64,000 nt of DNA from Caenorhabditis elegans (GCF_000002985.6 NC_003284.9:14136001-14200000), one strand, 5' to 3'; numbered from the stretch's first letter, positions 38,131 through 50,560 are shown. Numbers and translations are program-made. Notes: generated by a model not told the origin, from the letters alone.

Positions 38131-40049
38131 GAAAAAAAAGAAAGAGGGGCCTGTCAGGTTTTGTGTTGTTTGGGTGGATTTTTGTGGATTTCAAAATTGT
38201 TTCTCAATATTTAACATTTTTTGGAGTATGAAGAATGACAGAATAATTGTTATTTGTAATTTTTGTAAAATTTTAGCTGGCAAAAAGTTTTAAAAAACTC
38301 ACAAAACATTTTCGAGACAACTTGGAAGTTCTTTCCAATTTTCATAAAGCAATTTGTGTCGTCATGTTTTCGCCTATTGTAATTGCCAACAATACGATTA
38401 AATTACTATGAATTTGTGTATATTATACATAGTACGCCAGATAACCATTTTATTAAGATTCCTTGTTTTAAGTATATTAAGGAATCATAATTCTTAATTA
38501 ACAATGACGTTGATGTATTTATGAGCCAGTTGCTCATATACTCTCTGAACTGAACTAGACTAGATTTTTTGGAGATTTAATGGTAGTGTACATTCCATTT
38601 AGTGTTTGGTGTTTCACACCTTCATCAACTTTTTGTGCATCTAGAGTCAATGAACACTGGCATGATATCATATTGTTTTTGTTATAAAAAAAGCATACAC
38701 AAAATATGATATTGTTTTTTAAGTTACTTTTTTAAAAGTTTTTGATCATTTTGGTATCATGAGATAAAATAGTTATTTAAAACTGAAACTTTTCTTCAAT
38801 TCAAATTCAATTCCCATCCTCTGTTTTCTGATAAAGTCGCCTCTTTGATTGATGAAGAAAACTTTCCTCTTGCCGTATAAGGAAAAAACAAGGAAAGGTT
38901 TTTAACGATTCTGCAAGTTGCTGGCTCATTTTCAGTTTATTTTCTCGCTTTGTTTTTAGCTGATGGTAACAAATATTAAAAGATGTATATAAAGATTGAA
39001 TAGCGTTGAAAAATCACTTATATTGGCTTACGCTAGAACGACCAAATATCATTAGAATTTTACAATTTTCTGCTTTTTTAAATTTTCAAACATTTCAAAC
39101 AGTTCAAAGTTTCATCACCGTATTACCCTCGTGCATGATGATTTCTTGAAATATATCTCTTTGCACATGTTTCACGTAATATCTTTTATTAAAAACGTTA
39201 CATGCCAACATGAAATACTTAATCAAAGAGCTCTTTCAGTAAAATATTAAATCACACTTCTAGTCACTTTTTTGATTGTTTCCCTGATAATAATGCCTAC
39301 AAACATGCTTGCCGGGGAAATATTATAGTACAGAAAAACACAGTCATTTGTACAGTTTTATACTTTAATTTTTTTTCAACACTTTCAAGTATTTTCAGAC
39401 CCTATCACCGCTTTCGTCAATATCTCTCAAATTTAAAAGATTAGTTTAACTAATAAAACAATACAAAACTTAAAATTTCAATTTAAAAAACGGGAATGTC
39501 AGAAAGGAAATATTATTGCTCTTTCCTGAAATTGATCACTTTGCTATCCTTTTTTCAAACTGCATATTGAATCCATACTTCAATACCTTTATAATATTTG
39601 TCATGTATACGACCGACTGGGCGCCTAGAATAATTACATACGTTCTTGTATTCGTATTGAGGTCACCTCGGCCGTATTGATCACCTTTTCCTCTCTTCAT
39701 ATGATCGGCTGTACTGTCTCACTCTGCCTGACTTCTCATATATCTAGTGATTTTGTAAATGTTATTTTTGTGGAAAAATGTTTTATTTTCGGACCTATTA
39801 GTAAAAATTGATCTTAACAGTTAAAAGTGAAATATTTTTTCTTTGACCAAATATTATAAAAGTAAAATATTCAGTAAAATACTTTAAGCATACTTCAAAT
39901 AACCCGTAGTTATTAAAATTCATAATGAAATCTTTAAAAAAATTAATGTGTGAACTTCTAAGCTTTTCAACTTTTTTGTAAGTTAATTCGTACGTCTTCT
40001 TGTAACATGCATTTTCGCTATCGTCAAAGCAATACATTTTTTTCAGAAT
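38131..40049. other. Intergenic region before the AIG1-like cluster
   Basis: AT-rich, no exons recognised. It separates divergent idhb-1 and the first AIG1-like gene and should contain the promoters of both. A small GC-richer patch (39615-39735) has no clear motif. Confidence 0.4.
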
Positions 40050-42471
40050 ATGGCATCAAACGTATTTTTACTATTCACAATGATGTCAATAATTTGGCTA
40101 TCAGCATTGTGGTTTGACATTAATCGTCAACCCCGATTAGGCCATCACTGGTACGTCTACAAGCTTGTGATGCTTACAAATTTGAATTTTGTAAGTTGTG
40201 GAGTAGTGTAAAATTTTAATGGACTAAATTTTTCAGGTGCTTTGCGTATTTTACTCGGTGATGATATTGTTGGGATATAAGAGTGAAAAGTTACAAAAAA
40301 TTTCAGACTTCATGCATTTTACTTCAATATTTCCAGTTGGAATGGTACGTTATTATTTTGAGTGTTATAGAAAAAATGATCTCATTTCAATTTCGATTCA
40401 CAATACAGTGCGTGCATGTTCTATATGCCACCCCCTAAATTTTCGGTATAGCAGTTTCTGTGCGATTTGGTAAGCAGAGGGTATTGAAATTGGATTCACA
40501 GTGGTGAAAAACCCATACTCCAAAGTTTTTGTGATGATATCTCAAAAATTACAGAAAATAGGTCAAAAAATCGAAAAATTGGCCGTGCAACTTCTATATG
40601 CCACCCCCAGATTTTTTGATGATTTCTTAGAATTTCAGACTTTTAACCTGTTGTTCAAATAAAATGTTATAAATTTTGTATACATTTCAGTTCTAAGTAA
40701 CTATTCCTATAACCGCACACCTCTTTCATTTACTTCAGTAGCTCTATACGGCACCAATGGCACCGACGGGCCTGAAACACGGATTTCGGCTCCCAAATAT
40801 GATAAATGCACCAAACTATGGGGATATGTTCTAGATACTAATTAAACGTAATACCTGAATTTTAGTTTGAATTGGTGAATTTTTTGCGCCACTAGGGGGA
40901 CATATTTGGCGACCCCCGTAGTTTTTCGGTGAAATCACATTTTAGAGGCCCATATCTCGGTGCCAAAAAAAGTAAAACGTGAAAAATGGTTTATGAACAA
41001 TACGCCAAGAGTGTTTTCATTTGTTTTATATGTTGTTCCAAATTACCAAATGATCATCACAAAGAGAAAGTGTAGAATCCTGAAAACTGAGTTTTTCAGT
41101 ACATTTTTCACTTCAATCTTAATTTTAGACTTGTGAAGGGTTCCTATGATAGTTCAAATGGGATTCTTGTTGCAATATGGTAGTGTGATTAATATAGTTA
41201 CTATATATCAAAATCTAATTTTTAGTAAAATTATAGGCACCGAGATATGGGTCTCTAAAATGTGATTTCACCAAAAAACTACGGGGTCGCCAAATATGTC
41301 CCCCTAGTGGCGCAAAAAATCCACCAATTCAAACTAAAATTCAGGTAATGCGTTTAATTAGTATCTAGAACCTATCCTCATAGTTTGGTGCATTTATCAT
41401 CTTTGGGAGCCAAAATCCGTGTTTCAGGCCCGTCGGTGCCATTGGTGCCGTATAGAGCTACTGAAGTAAATGAAAGTGGTGTGCGGTTATAGGAATAGTT
41501 ACTTAGAACTGAAATGTATACAAAATTTATAAAATTTTATTCGAACAACAGGTTAAAAGTCTGAAATTCTGAGAAATTATCAAAAAATCTGGGGGTGGCA
41601 TATAGAAGTTGCACGGCCAATTTTTTGATTTTTTGAGTTATTATATTTTCCGTAATTTTTGAGATATCATCACAAAACTTTCGGAGTATAGGTTTTTCAC
41701 CATTGTGAATCCGATTTCAATACTTGTTGCTCACCAAATTGCACAAAAAGTGCCAGTAGATTTTAATATGTCTTCAGATCACTTGTGGATTGTTCTGGGG
41801 ACTTTATGCCATTAATCCTGCTCTAGTTATGCCGGATTGGATAGCCAAGCTGATTCCTAGTTGGTTAAATCACATAACTCATACATACCCAATAATTTTC
41901 ATTATTTTGGATAGTTACTTTCATAAAAGGTAATGTGTTTTTTATTATTGTTTCCAGCAGCTTGTCGCAAAAAATGCATCCATTTTGAAATCTCAAAATC
42001 TGAAAGCTGATCAATTTTTAGGACACCACCAAAAACCATAGCGTCACTAATTTTTTCTGCAGCGTTAGTGTTTGTGTATTTCATGATGTAAGTTGTTAAA
42101 ATATAGTAAATGTTTTATTTTTCAAAAATTTCAGAATTTGTTATGTGAGATTCTTTGACGGATATTGGCTTTATCCGATACTCTCCCTGTTTGCGTTTGA
42201 ACATTTTGTTATTAGTTACATTATTGGATTTCTAGGATTTTTCATGTTGATAAAGGCGGCTGTGAGATTGAATAAACTTTTTCGTAAGTTTATCAAAATT
42301 TTGTAGTATTTTTTTATTTTTCTACTTAATTGGAATCATGAAAAAATATTGAAACGGCTTTATTCAGCTCTTTCTGAGCACGTTCAATCAGATAATTTTC
42401 AACTTTCAGATCAAAAAGACGATATTGGATCAAAGCTTCCATCTAATATGAATAAAAAGAAGAAATTCTGA
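40050..42471 (+). CDS. AIG1/ADTRP-family membrane hydrolase, gene A
   Basis: Multi-pass protein of the androgen-induced gene 1 family. Human AIG1 and ADTRP are threonine hydrolases of fatty-acid esters of hydroxy fatty acids. Six exons (40050-40190, 40237-40344, 41778-41929, 42022-42087, 42135-42283, 42410-42471) join to 225 residues. The putative catalytic Thr is in KLVMLTNLNF and the His in SWLNHITHTYP, which match AIG1 Thr43 and His134 in context. About six hydrophobic segments are visible (WLSALWF, CVFYSVMILLG, FPVGMITCGLFWGLY, YPIIFIILDSYF, LVFVYFMIICYV, FFMLIKAAVRL). The tail is basic (NMNKKKKF) and could be a retrieval signal. It is the first of three tandem paralogues. Intron 2 holds a 1.3-kb palindrome. 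Confidence 0.85.
40459..41745. repeat. 1.3-kb palindromic element in intron 2 of gene A
   Basis: Left arm 40459-40965 and right arm 41236-41745 are inverse copies with high identity over about 500 bases, around a 270-base loop. Recognisable paired words are TGGCACCGACGGGCC, CCCCCTAGTGGCGC and CTATATGCCACCCCC. No open reading frame for a transposase is visible. It occupies most of the intron between exons 2 and 3. Confidence 0.92.
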
Positions 42472-42987
42472 GTTCAATTTATGTTCCGTATTTTTTATAT
42501 ATTTATTATTCATTGCTTAAGTGTTTCGTAAAATTTTTTGTTGTTGCTTCGGATATCGCATATTGAAAATGATCTCAAATAAAAGTTGCGGTGTTGAGCA
42601 TTTCATTTAAAGGAGGAGTACAGTTTGTGTGTATTTTGCTTTAACAGACAAAAACTAGCCCAAAACTACTATTTATCATAATGAGAGCTTTCAAAAACTT
42701 CCAAAAATGTTTTATGGTTGGTCAAAATTAAAATAAAGAGCTTAATTTTGCCGACTTTTCTTTGTAGCTATAGGTTTTTTTTTGAAATTATCATTCTCTA
42801 ATGCATTTTGTTGTCAGTTATGTTCCGTAAATTCGTCTGTGAAAAACCGGCGTGTGAAATTTTCATTCTCCATACTATATTCCGTGGAGATCATCCCCCA
42901 AAGATGTCAAAAATAAAAAGTTACATATCGCACAACTTTTCTAGTTGTTCTATCGTAAGACACTTAAGTAACTCAATTTTATAGGCA
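42472..42987. other. Spacer between AIG1-like genes A and B
   Basis: About 516 bases with an AATAAA (42576-42581) after gene A and a TTTTATAG acceptor-like site 5 bases before the gene B ATG. Too long for a typical SL2 operon gap (about 100 bases), so separate promoters are likelier. Confidence 0.5.
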
Positions 42988-44086
42988 ATGACCATAAAAT
43001 CGCAGTATCTATTTATCGTCATTGCTATTTTGTGGGCCATTGCACTTTATAATTATGGAGATTCACCCGACTCAAAGGAGTTGTATATTTTCCGAATAGT
43101 CAAATTGACCAATGTAAATTTTGTAAGATTTATAATAAGGTTACGATGTTTAATTAGAAATTTCCAGATTTTTGGTGCATTGTACTCGGTTTCTGTTGTC
43201 GACGGCTACCAAGGAGGAAAATCACGTAAATTTGTAGATTTTCTGCACTTTACTGTCATGTTTCCAGTTGCAGCGGTAAGTTATTCGAGAACAATTTTTT
43301 GTGGTCAAATGCTGACTATAAGAAAAATCTTTTGTATTTACAAAAAAAAAACCTAATGAAAAATTGAATCAGAATAATTTCAAAAAAGTGTTTTTTCGTT
43401 TTTGCAATAAACGTATAAACTTATCAGTATGCGACGTATTTCAAAAATTATATATTTCAATCAGTATCCGGAAACATTTCTTTCAATACAATATTTCAGA
43501 TATCATTCGTATTGTTTTGGGCGTTATTTGTATTTGATAGAACTCTTGTCATACCGCAGGCAAAACTTCATGTTTTCCGTTGGTTGCTATGCCATTTCCA
43601 TGATACTTACCCGCTTCTGTATGCTTTACTTGACAGTTACTTTCACAAACGGTAATTTGTGCCACTTTTAACATTCGTTTACTTGATGACCACGGTTTCA
43701 GAAAAGTTCCGGATCACTTGGCAGGTTTAGTAATTTCAGCCACATTGGTATTCATTTATTTCATGACGTTTGTTGATAAAAACTAAACAATTCAATGACA
43801 TGAAGTTTTTTCAGAGCACGTTGCGTGAAATTTGTCGACAGTGGAAGAATATATCCAATTTTTCAAACTTTATCGGTCCCACAGTTTGCATTGATAGCGT
43901 TTGCCACATATTTTCTCACGTTCAAAGCTGCGGTGTTTATTAATCAATTTTTCCGTAAGTTTCTAGTTACTCCATCGAAATCCATCAAAAACTAAGAACG
44001 TTTCAGATAAATTCTATAGGCTGAAAAGTTTGAAGTACGATGTTTCCTCAATTCAGAAGACCAAGAAAAAAAGAAGGCATGATTAA
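42988..44086 (+). CDS. AIG1/ADTRP-family membrane protein, gene B (His site substituted)
   Basis: Six exons (42988-43122, 43168-43275, 43500-43651, 43702-43767, 43815-43954, 44007-44086) join to 226 residues. Exons 2, 3 and 4 have exactly the lengths of those in genes A and C (108, 152, 66), so alignment is ungapped there. The Thr is kept (RIVKLTNVNF), but the WLNHxxHT box reads WLLCHFHDTYP. The second, putatively catalytic His is Asp, the Asn is Cys, and a His sits one residue earlier. Activity may be lost or altered. Overall divergence is greater than between A and C. The tail is strongly basic (KTKKKRRHD). Likely ER membrane (inference). Confidence 0.82.
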
Positions 44087-44450
44087 AAATAGCCCATTTT
44101 GGCTTTTGTGACAATTAATTATTATCTTATTTTTCATAATTTTCCCAGTCATACAGGAAATTTCAACGTTATCTCGTTGAGTTTATTTCCATTTCACATG
44201 TTGAACGTATGTATTGTTAACTTTTCTTCAAATAAAACTATTATCAATTTTTGCAACACCGTACACCGCTAAACCCAACCCCCACCCACGCCGTTTCATC
44301 ATTCGTTTATAAAAAATTTAGGTCACTCTTCTTCACTTATTTCTGTAGATGTCTTTTTTTTTTAAGTGCCTTTGGTTTCATTCATTTTGATTTTCAACCT
44401 TCGCTATATTTCTTAGGACAATCCAATAATTTTATGGCCATTTTCAGAGG
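44087..44450. other. Spacer between AIG1-like genes B and C
   Basis: About 364 bases. AATAAA at 44231-44236 probably ends gene B. TTTTCAGAGG immediately precedes the gene C ATG and is a likely trans-splice acceptor. No other feature. Confidence 0.5.
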
Positions 44451-45705
44451 ATGTCAAAAGGATCGTTCCTACTGTTTCCAGTACTCTGTGTCGTTTGGCT
44501 AGCTGCGTTATGCTTTGATTTCTTGCAACAACCACGATTGAACCACAGTTGGTACATCTACAAGCTCATTTTACTCACTAATTTGGCATTTGTAAGTTTT
44601 ATGGCCAGTTGAATGTAATTGAACTTAAATATGAAAATTCAGGTCTTGAACGTTGTTTATTCAACTCTGGTTGTGATTGGCTACAAGTCAAAAACCATAA
44701 AGGAAGTTGTAGATTTTATGCACTTCACAGCGATGTTCCCTGTTGCAGTAGTAAGTGAGATTTTTATAAGAAATGTTGCAAATTGAAAAATTTCAATAAC
44801 TGAGTGATATGGTAAACTGACACATCTTTTTTTTTCTCGGAAAAAAACAATTGTTGAATTGCAAAGTTTTCAATTTTAAAAGGGCCGCCCAGAATGGTAG
44901 TTCATCATTCCTGGTTTTTACTAGTCCACTATAAATCCACGTGGAAAAGCGAGGCAGTCAATCATACATGCTTACAACTTCTTTAAAGAATATTAAAACT
45001 GAAACGACTGAAAGTGTCTCAAATGTTTTGAAACAAAAAAAAAAAATATATATATATATATATATACACCTATATAATACTTTTCTGTAATCGGCTTATC
45101 AAATTTAAAATTTCAGATTTTATGTGGAATGTTCTGGGGCTTTTACGTGTATGACTCCGACTTGGTAATGCCAGCTTGGGTTGCAGAAATTGTCCCCTCG
45201 TGGTTGAACCATATCAACCATACCTACTTAATAGTTTTTATACTTCTAGACAGTTATTACCATAAGAGGTGTGAATCTTAAAATATTTGAAACCAGTAAA
45301 CAAGATAATTTCAGAGATGCTCCAAGCAACTCGACATCATGGATGATTTCAGTTGTTTATGTGACATTTTATTTTATTATGTGAGTTAAAAATGAAAATT
45401 TTATAATACTTTGCAGGCGTCAATGAAAAGATTGGACATTAATGATTAAATTTCCAATTTTCAGAGTTCTTGGAGTGAAATACTATAATAGAATGTGGGT
45501 TTACCCAGTTCTTCAGTCATTCTCCATTGACCTTTTTGTGATCAGCTATATTCTCTCTGTTGTTATATTCTTCATATTGCTCAAGGCTGCCTGCAAGTTG
45601 AATAGACAGTTCCGTGAGTACAAATAATAAGAAGCGTGTTTGAAAATCAAAATAATTTTCAAATTTTCAGATAAATCCATCTTGCCTTCTGAGAAAACGG
45701 AATGA
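44451..45705 (+). CDS. AIG1/ADTRP-family membrane hydrolase, gene C
   Basis: Six exons (44451-44591, 44643-44750, 45117-45268, 45315-45380, 45465-45613, 45671-45705) join to 216 residues. Exons 1-5 have the same lengths as those of gene A (141, 108, 152, 66, 149), a clear sign of tandem duplication. Catalytic positions are intact: Thr in KLILLTNLAF and His in SWLNHINHTY. The other landmarks also match gene A: FMHFTAMFPVAV, FWGFYVYDSDLVMPAWVAE, LDSYYHKR and MWVYPVLQSF. The C-terminus is short (SEKTE), without the Lys-rich tail of A and B. Predicted multi-pass ER-type membrane protein hydrolysing lipid esters, by family. Confidence 0.85.
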
Positions 45706-47448
45706 AATAATGGCACTTCTTTGGATGTTTATTGTTTCAAAATTATTATCAACTTAGTTCGATTGTTTTAAAATTTGTTTTACAATTTTTTTTCTTATTT
45801 GTTTTTTTTTAATATTAAAAAAAAATCAAAAAATCTGAATTGACTTATAATCTCTCATTTTGAAAATAATTAAAATTTAAATTCACTAGTTCATTTTGAT
45901 ATTTAATCATATACATATTTCTCTATATACTTACTATTAAAAAAGGCATCTCCCAAACCTGAGAAAATAGGAATAATGCTCCCGTTTTATTAAAAATTAA
46001 TTGCAAAATATGAAGGGTAAACATACAAGTTCCGAAATTCACATTAAAAATAATTTGAAAATTTTTGATGTAAGTGAATCAGATTGGGAATATAACATAT
46101 GAATATCACTTATTATATTTAACATCGCAAATTTGTTGTGATGTACTTGATAAACACACATATACTGGTACTTTTTTGACATCTACCCCATGCAAACAAT
46201 ATTGACCGAACAAGCACAATCGTTGATATGATACTACTGGAATGTCGGTTAAGAGGCTGTCTAGGCGGTAAGTTGTGTAATTACAAAACACCTATGACTT
46301 TTATCTAATCCGACGCTCAACAAACATAACTTGAAAGTGGTAGGGAACATTAATCCAGTGAGTAAATATAGCTGACCTAGAAGTTAAATTGAACGTTTCC
46401 AGTAAAAAAAAAACAAGAATTGAAATCTACTGTCTAAATTTTTTATTGGTCCTGAAAAAAAAAGAATGCTACGAATACATAGATAGTAATTACAAGCCCT
46501 TACATAATCTTAGGTATTGATAATTAAGCACAGTGAAACTAATTCAACATTTCACACATTTCTAACTGCAGCGTAACAAAAATACTAGGAAAATCTGAAT
46601 TAAAACAAATATTAAACATCTACTATCACCCAACTACGTAGGTCACTTTCAAACCCTCAAAGATATTTATCTTCAGTTTACCACACCTGGTTGACATTCA
46701 AAGAAAATGAGATTATCAATAATAAAAGGTTACAGTAATCCGGTCGTATGACTGATAATGAAAGCATCCTTTATATTTTCAATTGGATTAGTGAGCGCAT
46801 TAATTGAAATTGCTTTTATTTTTCACGAAAAAAAAATTCGGAAAATTTGAAAGTTTTCAATATCTTTTGACACTATTATATTGCTAATGGAATAAGTTTT
46901 TACCAGAAACTAAAAATTTTAAAGTCTACTATTTGCAAGGAATTTAGGCGTATGTAACCATTAGTTCTGAAACGCACTTTCCGACAAGTGAGATGACGTG
47001 GCATTCGCTGAGGAGTCACTTCAAGCACACAATACGGGCGGAAGGTGTTAGAGAAAGGTGTTCCACGTAATGAAGTGGGTGTCTCTCAAGGGGATTACGC
47101 CACCTTTTGCCCTAAAATCCTTTCCGCTTGCCGACTACCAAAATGAGCAAATATCGTTTCCTGAGGGCACTTTAGATGCTGTGTTGGGAGTTTACTTGTA
47201 AAATATTGTAAAATTTGAAACAATTCTATCCAAAATTCATTACTCATACAAAACTTTAAACTGACAAAGTATTTCAGTGGTACAACAGAAAAAAAAACAA
47301 AATATCATATGCATTGTAAGATTTTTCTGAGATCAAGTGATACTTGGAGAAATTCAAGAAAATTATGACAAGAAGATGAGAGAAGTTATAGTGTGGTACC
47401 CAAGTTGATAGGAATTTGAATTAAAAATCAAAAGGGAATATTCAAAAC
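45706..47448. other. Intergenic region before ceh-36 3' end
   Basis: No exons recognised. The block at 46975-47130 is GC-richer than its surroundings and includes ATGACGTGGCATTCG, CGGGCGGAAGG and GTTCCACG; it could be regulatory or repeat-derived. Confidence 0.35.
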
Positions 47449-49535
47449 TTAAAGTGGAGAGTAGGCAGTAATATTTGGGGTGTAATCGTTGCTTCCATAT
47501 TGTTGGTAGTAAAAGTTTGATGGGAAGTAGCTGTTGTAGTTGTACGGGTAAGGAGCAGTAGTTGCGTAGGATGCATATGCTGAAAATTATTTGTGAAGTC
47601 TAGTTAAATGTTTTTTTTTTGAAATAAAATGGTTTTTTGGAAAGTGACATTTAAGAAGTTGTGTATTTATTGTCTGTAATTCGAACTAATATTCTCCTAC
47701 ATTAACTTCCATCTCATTTATATGTCAATTGACCTTTTCCAGTGAAAACATTTTTCTCACCTACAATTGAGCCAATACTATGAGCCAATTTCCACAGTAA
47801 TAAAAACATTGATAGACTAATAAAACTAAGAAATCGTTGTTAAAACAGAACATATTTTGCTGAAATTGATGGCATCTGGAGTTTTAGGAATAAACTACAG
47901 TGCTAGAAAATTTTTTTAGAGAGCAGTCATGTTGACTTGGAACTGAGTTGGATTAGTTGAAACTACGGAACAGAATATATGTTCAGCTTTAAAATTTTTT
48001 TTAGTTAAAGCAAATTTAAATAATGCCTCATGGATACAAAAATTAAAATAGTATTGATTGTTGATAAAAATGACTTTCTCCTAATAACAAATGTAAGCAC
48101 ATTTTCTATTTCTCTTACTGTTAGTTTCTACTATTAAATGTAGCGTCTTATTTCCAGACATTTGTCTCACAATAGACTGAACCCTACTAACCTGCAGCTT
48201 GAGCCTGAGGAAGAAGTGATTGAGTGGAATCGTATTTGGTATCTGCAAGTGGTTTCGAGTCCTCCAGTTCACTTTTTGGCTGTTGCAATTGCTGCTGTTG
48301 CTGCTGTTGCAGTTGACTCAAGACTGCTGAGTTTGCCTGTAAAAGTGTGAAATCATGCAACTTCCTCCCATAACATCCCGTAACCCCCAACACAGCATAC
48401 ATTATTTGGAAATTCTCACCTCATATTTGGCAGCACTGTGTGCATTGAATTCCGGTGTGCCTGGTATGTGAATTCCTAGTGATTTAGTATCAGGCTTTGA
48501 TTCGTTGTGTGGAGAACCATTGGATGATCTGAACATTATCGAATAATTGGAGAAATCGGAAAGGTTGATGTGTGTCTTACCTTGATGAAGTGCTTCCCGG
48601 ATGGACTCCATCCATTTTTTTGTTGTTTCTATCCTTGGCTCGTCGATTTTTGAACCAAACCTGAAATTGAATGGGAATCTAGTAGAAAAATATTGGGTTG
48701 GTAGCACGTATCATTATACAAAATTTGAAATCTGTTGTCATTTATGTATAACAATTATGTTTCCAAATAGTTATAGAACACATTTTACGTTTTCAGCGTC
48801 TATATCCAACTTACCGTAATTACTTGTACCCTTCCATCAGGCAAATTGATTGCCTTCGCCAATGCTTCTCTTCTGTGCACATCCGGATACTGTGTTTCGC
48901 GGAAAACTTTTTCCAGCTGATCGAGTTGTCCTCTGTTGAACGAGGTACGTTCACGCCGACCTGCTCGACGACCGCTTTCACTTAAAAAAATCGTTAAAGA
49001 TTTTAATTTCACAATTCTTATTCTAATTCTATTTTTAATTTGAAATGTGTCTTAAAATTCTGTGAACTGTTCAAATCAGAAATAAAACTCTTGAAAATTA
49101 GTTGCATTTAAAAAAGGGAGCACAAATTCAAATCAATAGTTAACTAAAATATCATGTTGTATCGATATTGGGAGAAATCGTTTAAAAAATGACCAGAATT
49201 GGAGTAAGAAGCTGGCAGAGGAGCCAGCTTTTAGCAATGTCGACTGATTTGGAATGCCAGTCGGTATTTAGGCATGTATTAGTCTCTGATAACCTTTCCA
49301 AGACTTAGCGTAATCTCAAAATCCACCCTAATCTTGATCTGCCACGATTTTGTTGTTTACAATTTTATTTTTTGATCCCCCTGATTAACTACCTGTTTGG
49401 AGCCATTGGCGCCATTGTCGTTGAGCTTGTGGTTGCCGATGTAAGACTGGGTGCCGTGGTTGCGGCAGCAAATGCAAATTGTGGATAAGCAGTGTAGCCG
49501 AGCGTCGGAAAGGCGGTGTAGAAGTTGGTGGTCAT
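47449..49535 (-). CDS. ceh-36: Otx/Otd-class K50 homeobox protein CEH-36
   Basis: Transcription factor known to specify ASE/AWC chemosensory neurons. Six exons (49535-49393, 48980-48824, 48660-48581, 48528-48420, 48336-48192, 47579-47449) join to 254 residues. The homeodomain runs from about RRAGRRERTSFNRGQLDQ through VFRETQYPDVHRREAL to [10 protein letters not shown], with Lys50 (WFKN), which prefers TAATCC. A Gln-rich run follows (LQQQQQQQLQQ), then a Tyr-rich C-terminus (YPYNYNSYFPSNFYYQQYG). Exon 2 has two donors 9 bases apart (GTAATT then GTAAGT); I used the first, which gives the canonical RVQ-VWF junction. Start: ATG at MTTNFYTAFP, about 70 bases after a TTCTTCCAG acceptor. I assign ceh-36 rather than ceh-37 from recalled order and length. 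Confidence 0.82.
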
Positions 49536-50560
49536 TGTGCATGCGGGGGCAGGCGAAGTGCTCGACGGATCCGCAAATGGGCGGAGGGTGGCGGTGAGTC
49601 TGGAAGAAGATGACACCGATGAGAAGAAGCCTTGCTTGTCAGGGGGTAACGATTGAATAACTAGTGAAAAGCTATTGAATTGAAAGGGAAGATGCTAATG
49701 GATTTTGTCAGCTTTTCATTCTTCAAAGCTCATGTGAGCCGAGACAAAAGAAAGTTATAGGTAATCCCACAGATTTTATTAATCTCTTTTTTCTTCTACC
49801 GAGAATTGAGCAACTGATTCCTCTTCTCGGTTACGAGTTCCTAGAAAAGGGCAAGCATTATCATTAAGTTATCATTGGGTTCAGTGTTGTGCTTTCCTAT
49901 TAAACTTTTTTCTGATGACGTGTAGGCTGATGAAAATCAGAAAAAGTGAATGAAGCCTTGCAAAGAGGGTTACGGTAGAAGAGAAATATATATATTTCGA
50001 GAGATAATTAGCAAGTGGGGTGGTTCTAAGGCTTCTTCCAGGGGACACGTATAGCCAATGCACAGGAGAAGATTATTAGAAAGTGGATGAAGGGATTGTG
50101 GTTGAAAGAACAATGAGTACAAGTTTGAAAAATAATTGTTTGGAACATACAGAAGGGAATGTGTATAGTCACTTCTCTAGAAGGTGAGCTTCTATTAAAT
50201 GGTATTAAATGCTTTCAATTTTTAAGTGTTTGTTCTTTTAAGGTTAAATTGGAGATTGTAAAAATTGCACAAATGTGAAAACCACGTATGACTCATGTTA
50301 TGCTCTTTTAAAAATACATAGTGTCGACGGAGAATTTTTCAATAACCAGAATTTATAAATTACTATCAATAAGCAACAATGAGAAACGTTTTTCCAAATG
50401 CATGGTAAAATTTTTTGAATTTAATAATACGAGTATACAAATACGGTTTCAAGAAAAAAACTCACTCAGAAACGTGTTTATAAAATTAATAACAACAAAA
50501 TAATGCCTGAAATTACACACCTCGATACAAATTGTAACCTATCTACGAACACAACAACAA
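49536..50560. promoter_or_regulatory. ceh-36: ceh-36 upstream region with ASE-motif cores
   Basis: Upstream of the minus-strand ceh-36 start. GAAGCCTT occurs three times: 49626-49633 (+), 49952-49959 (+) and 50028-50035 (-). GAAGCC is the core of the ASE motif bound by the zinc-finger factor CHE-1, which is known to activate ASE-expressed genes including ceh-36. A TAATCC word (49762-49767), the K50 homeodomain site, is also present and could mediate autoregulation. Confidence 0.5.

Noticed and set aside
42472-44450. Possible SL2-type operon of the three AIG1-like genes
   Set aside because: Gaps of about 516 and 364 bases exceed the roughly 100-base spacing typical of C. elegans operons, and each gene has its own acceptor-like site; tandem duplication explains the order.
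45034-45067. A-run plus (AT)n microsatellite in gene C intron 2
   Set aside because: Ordinary simple repeat, no further signal.
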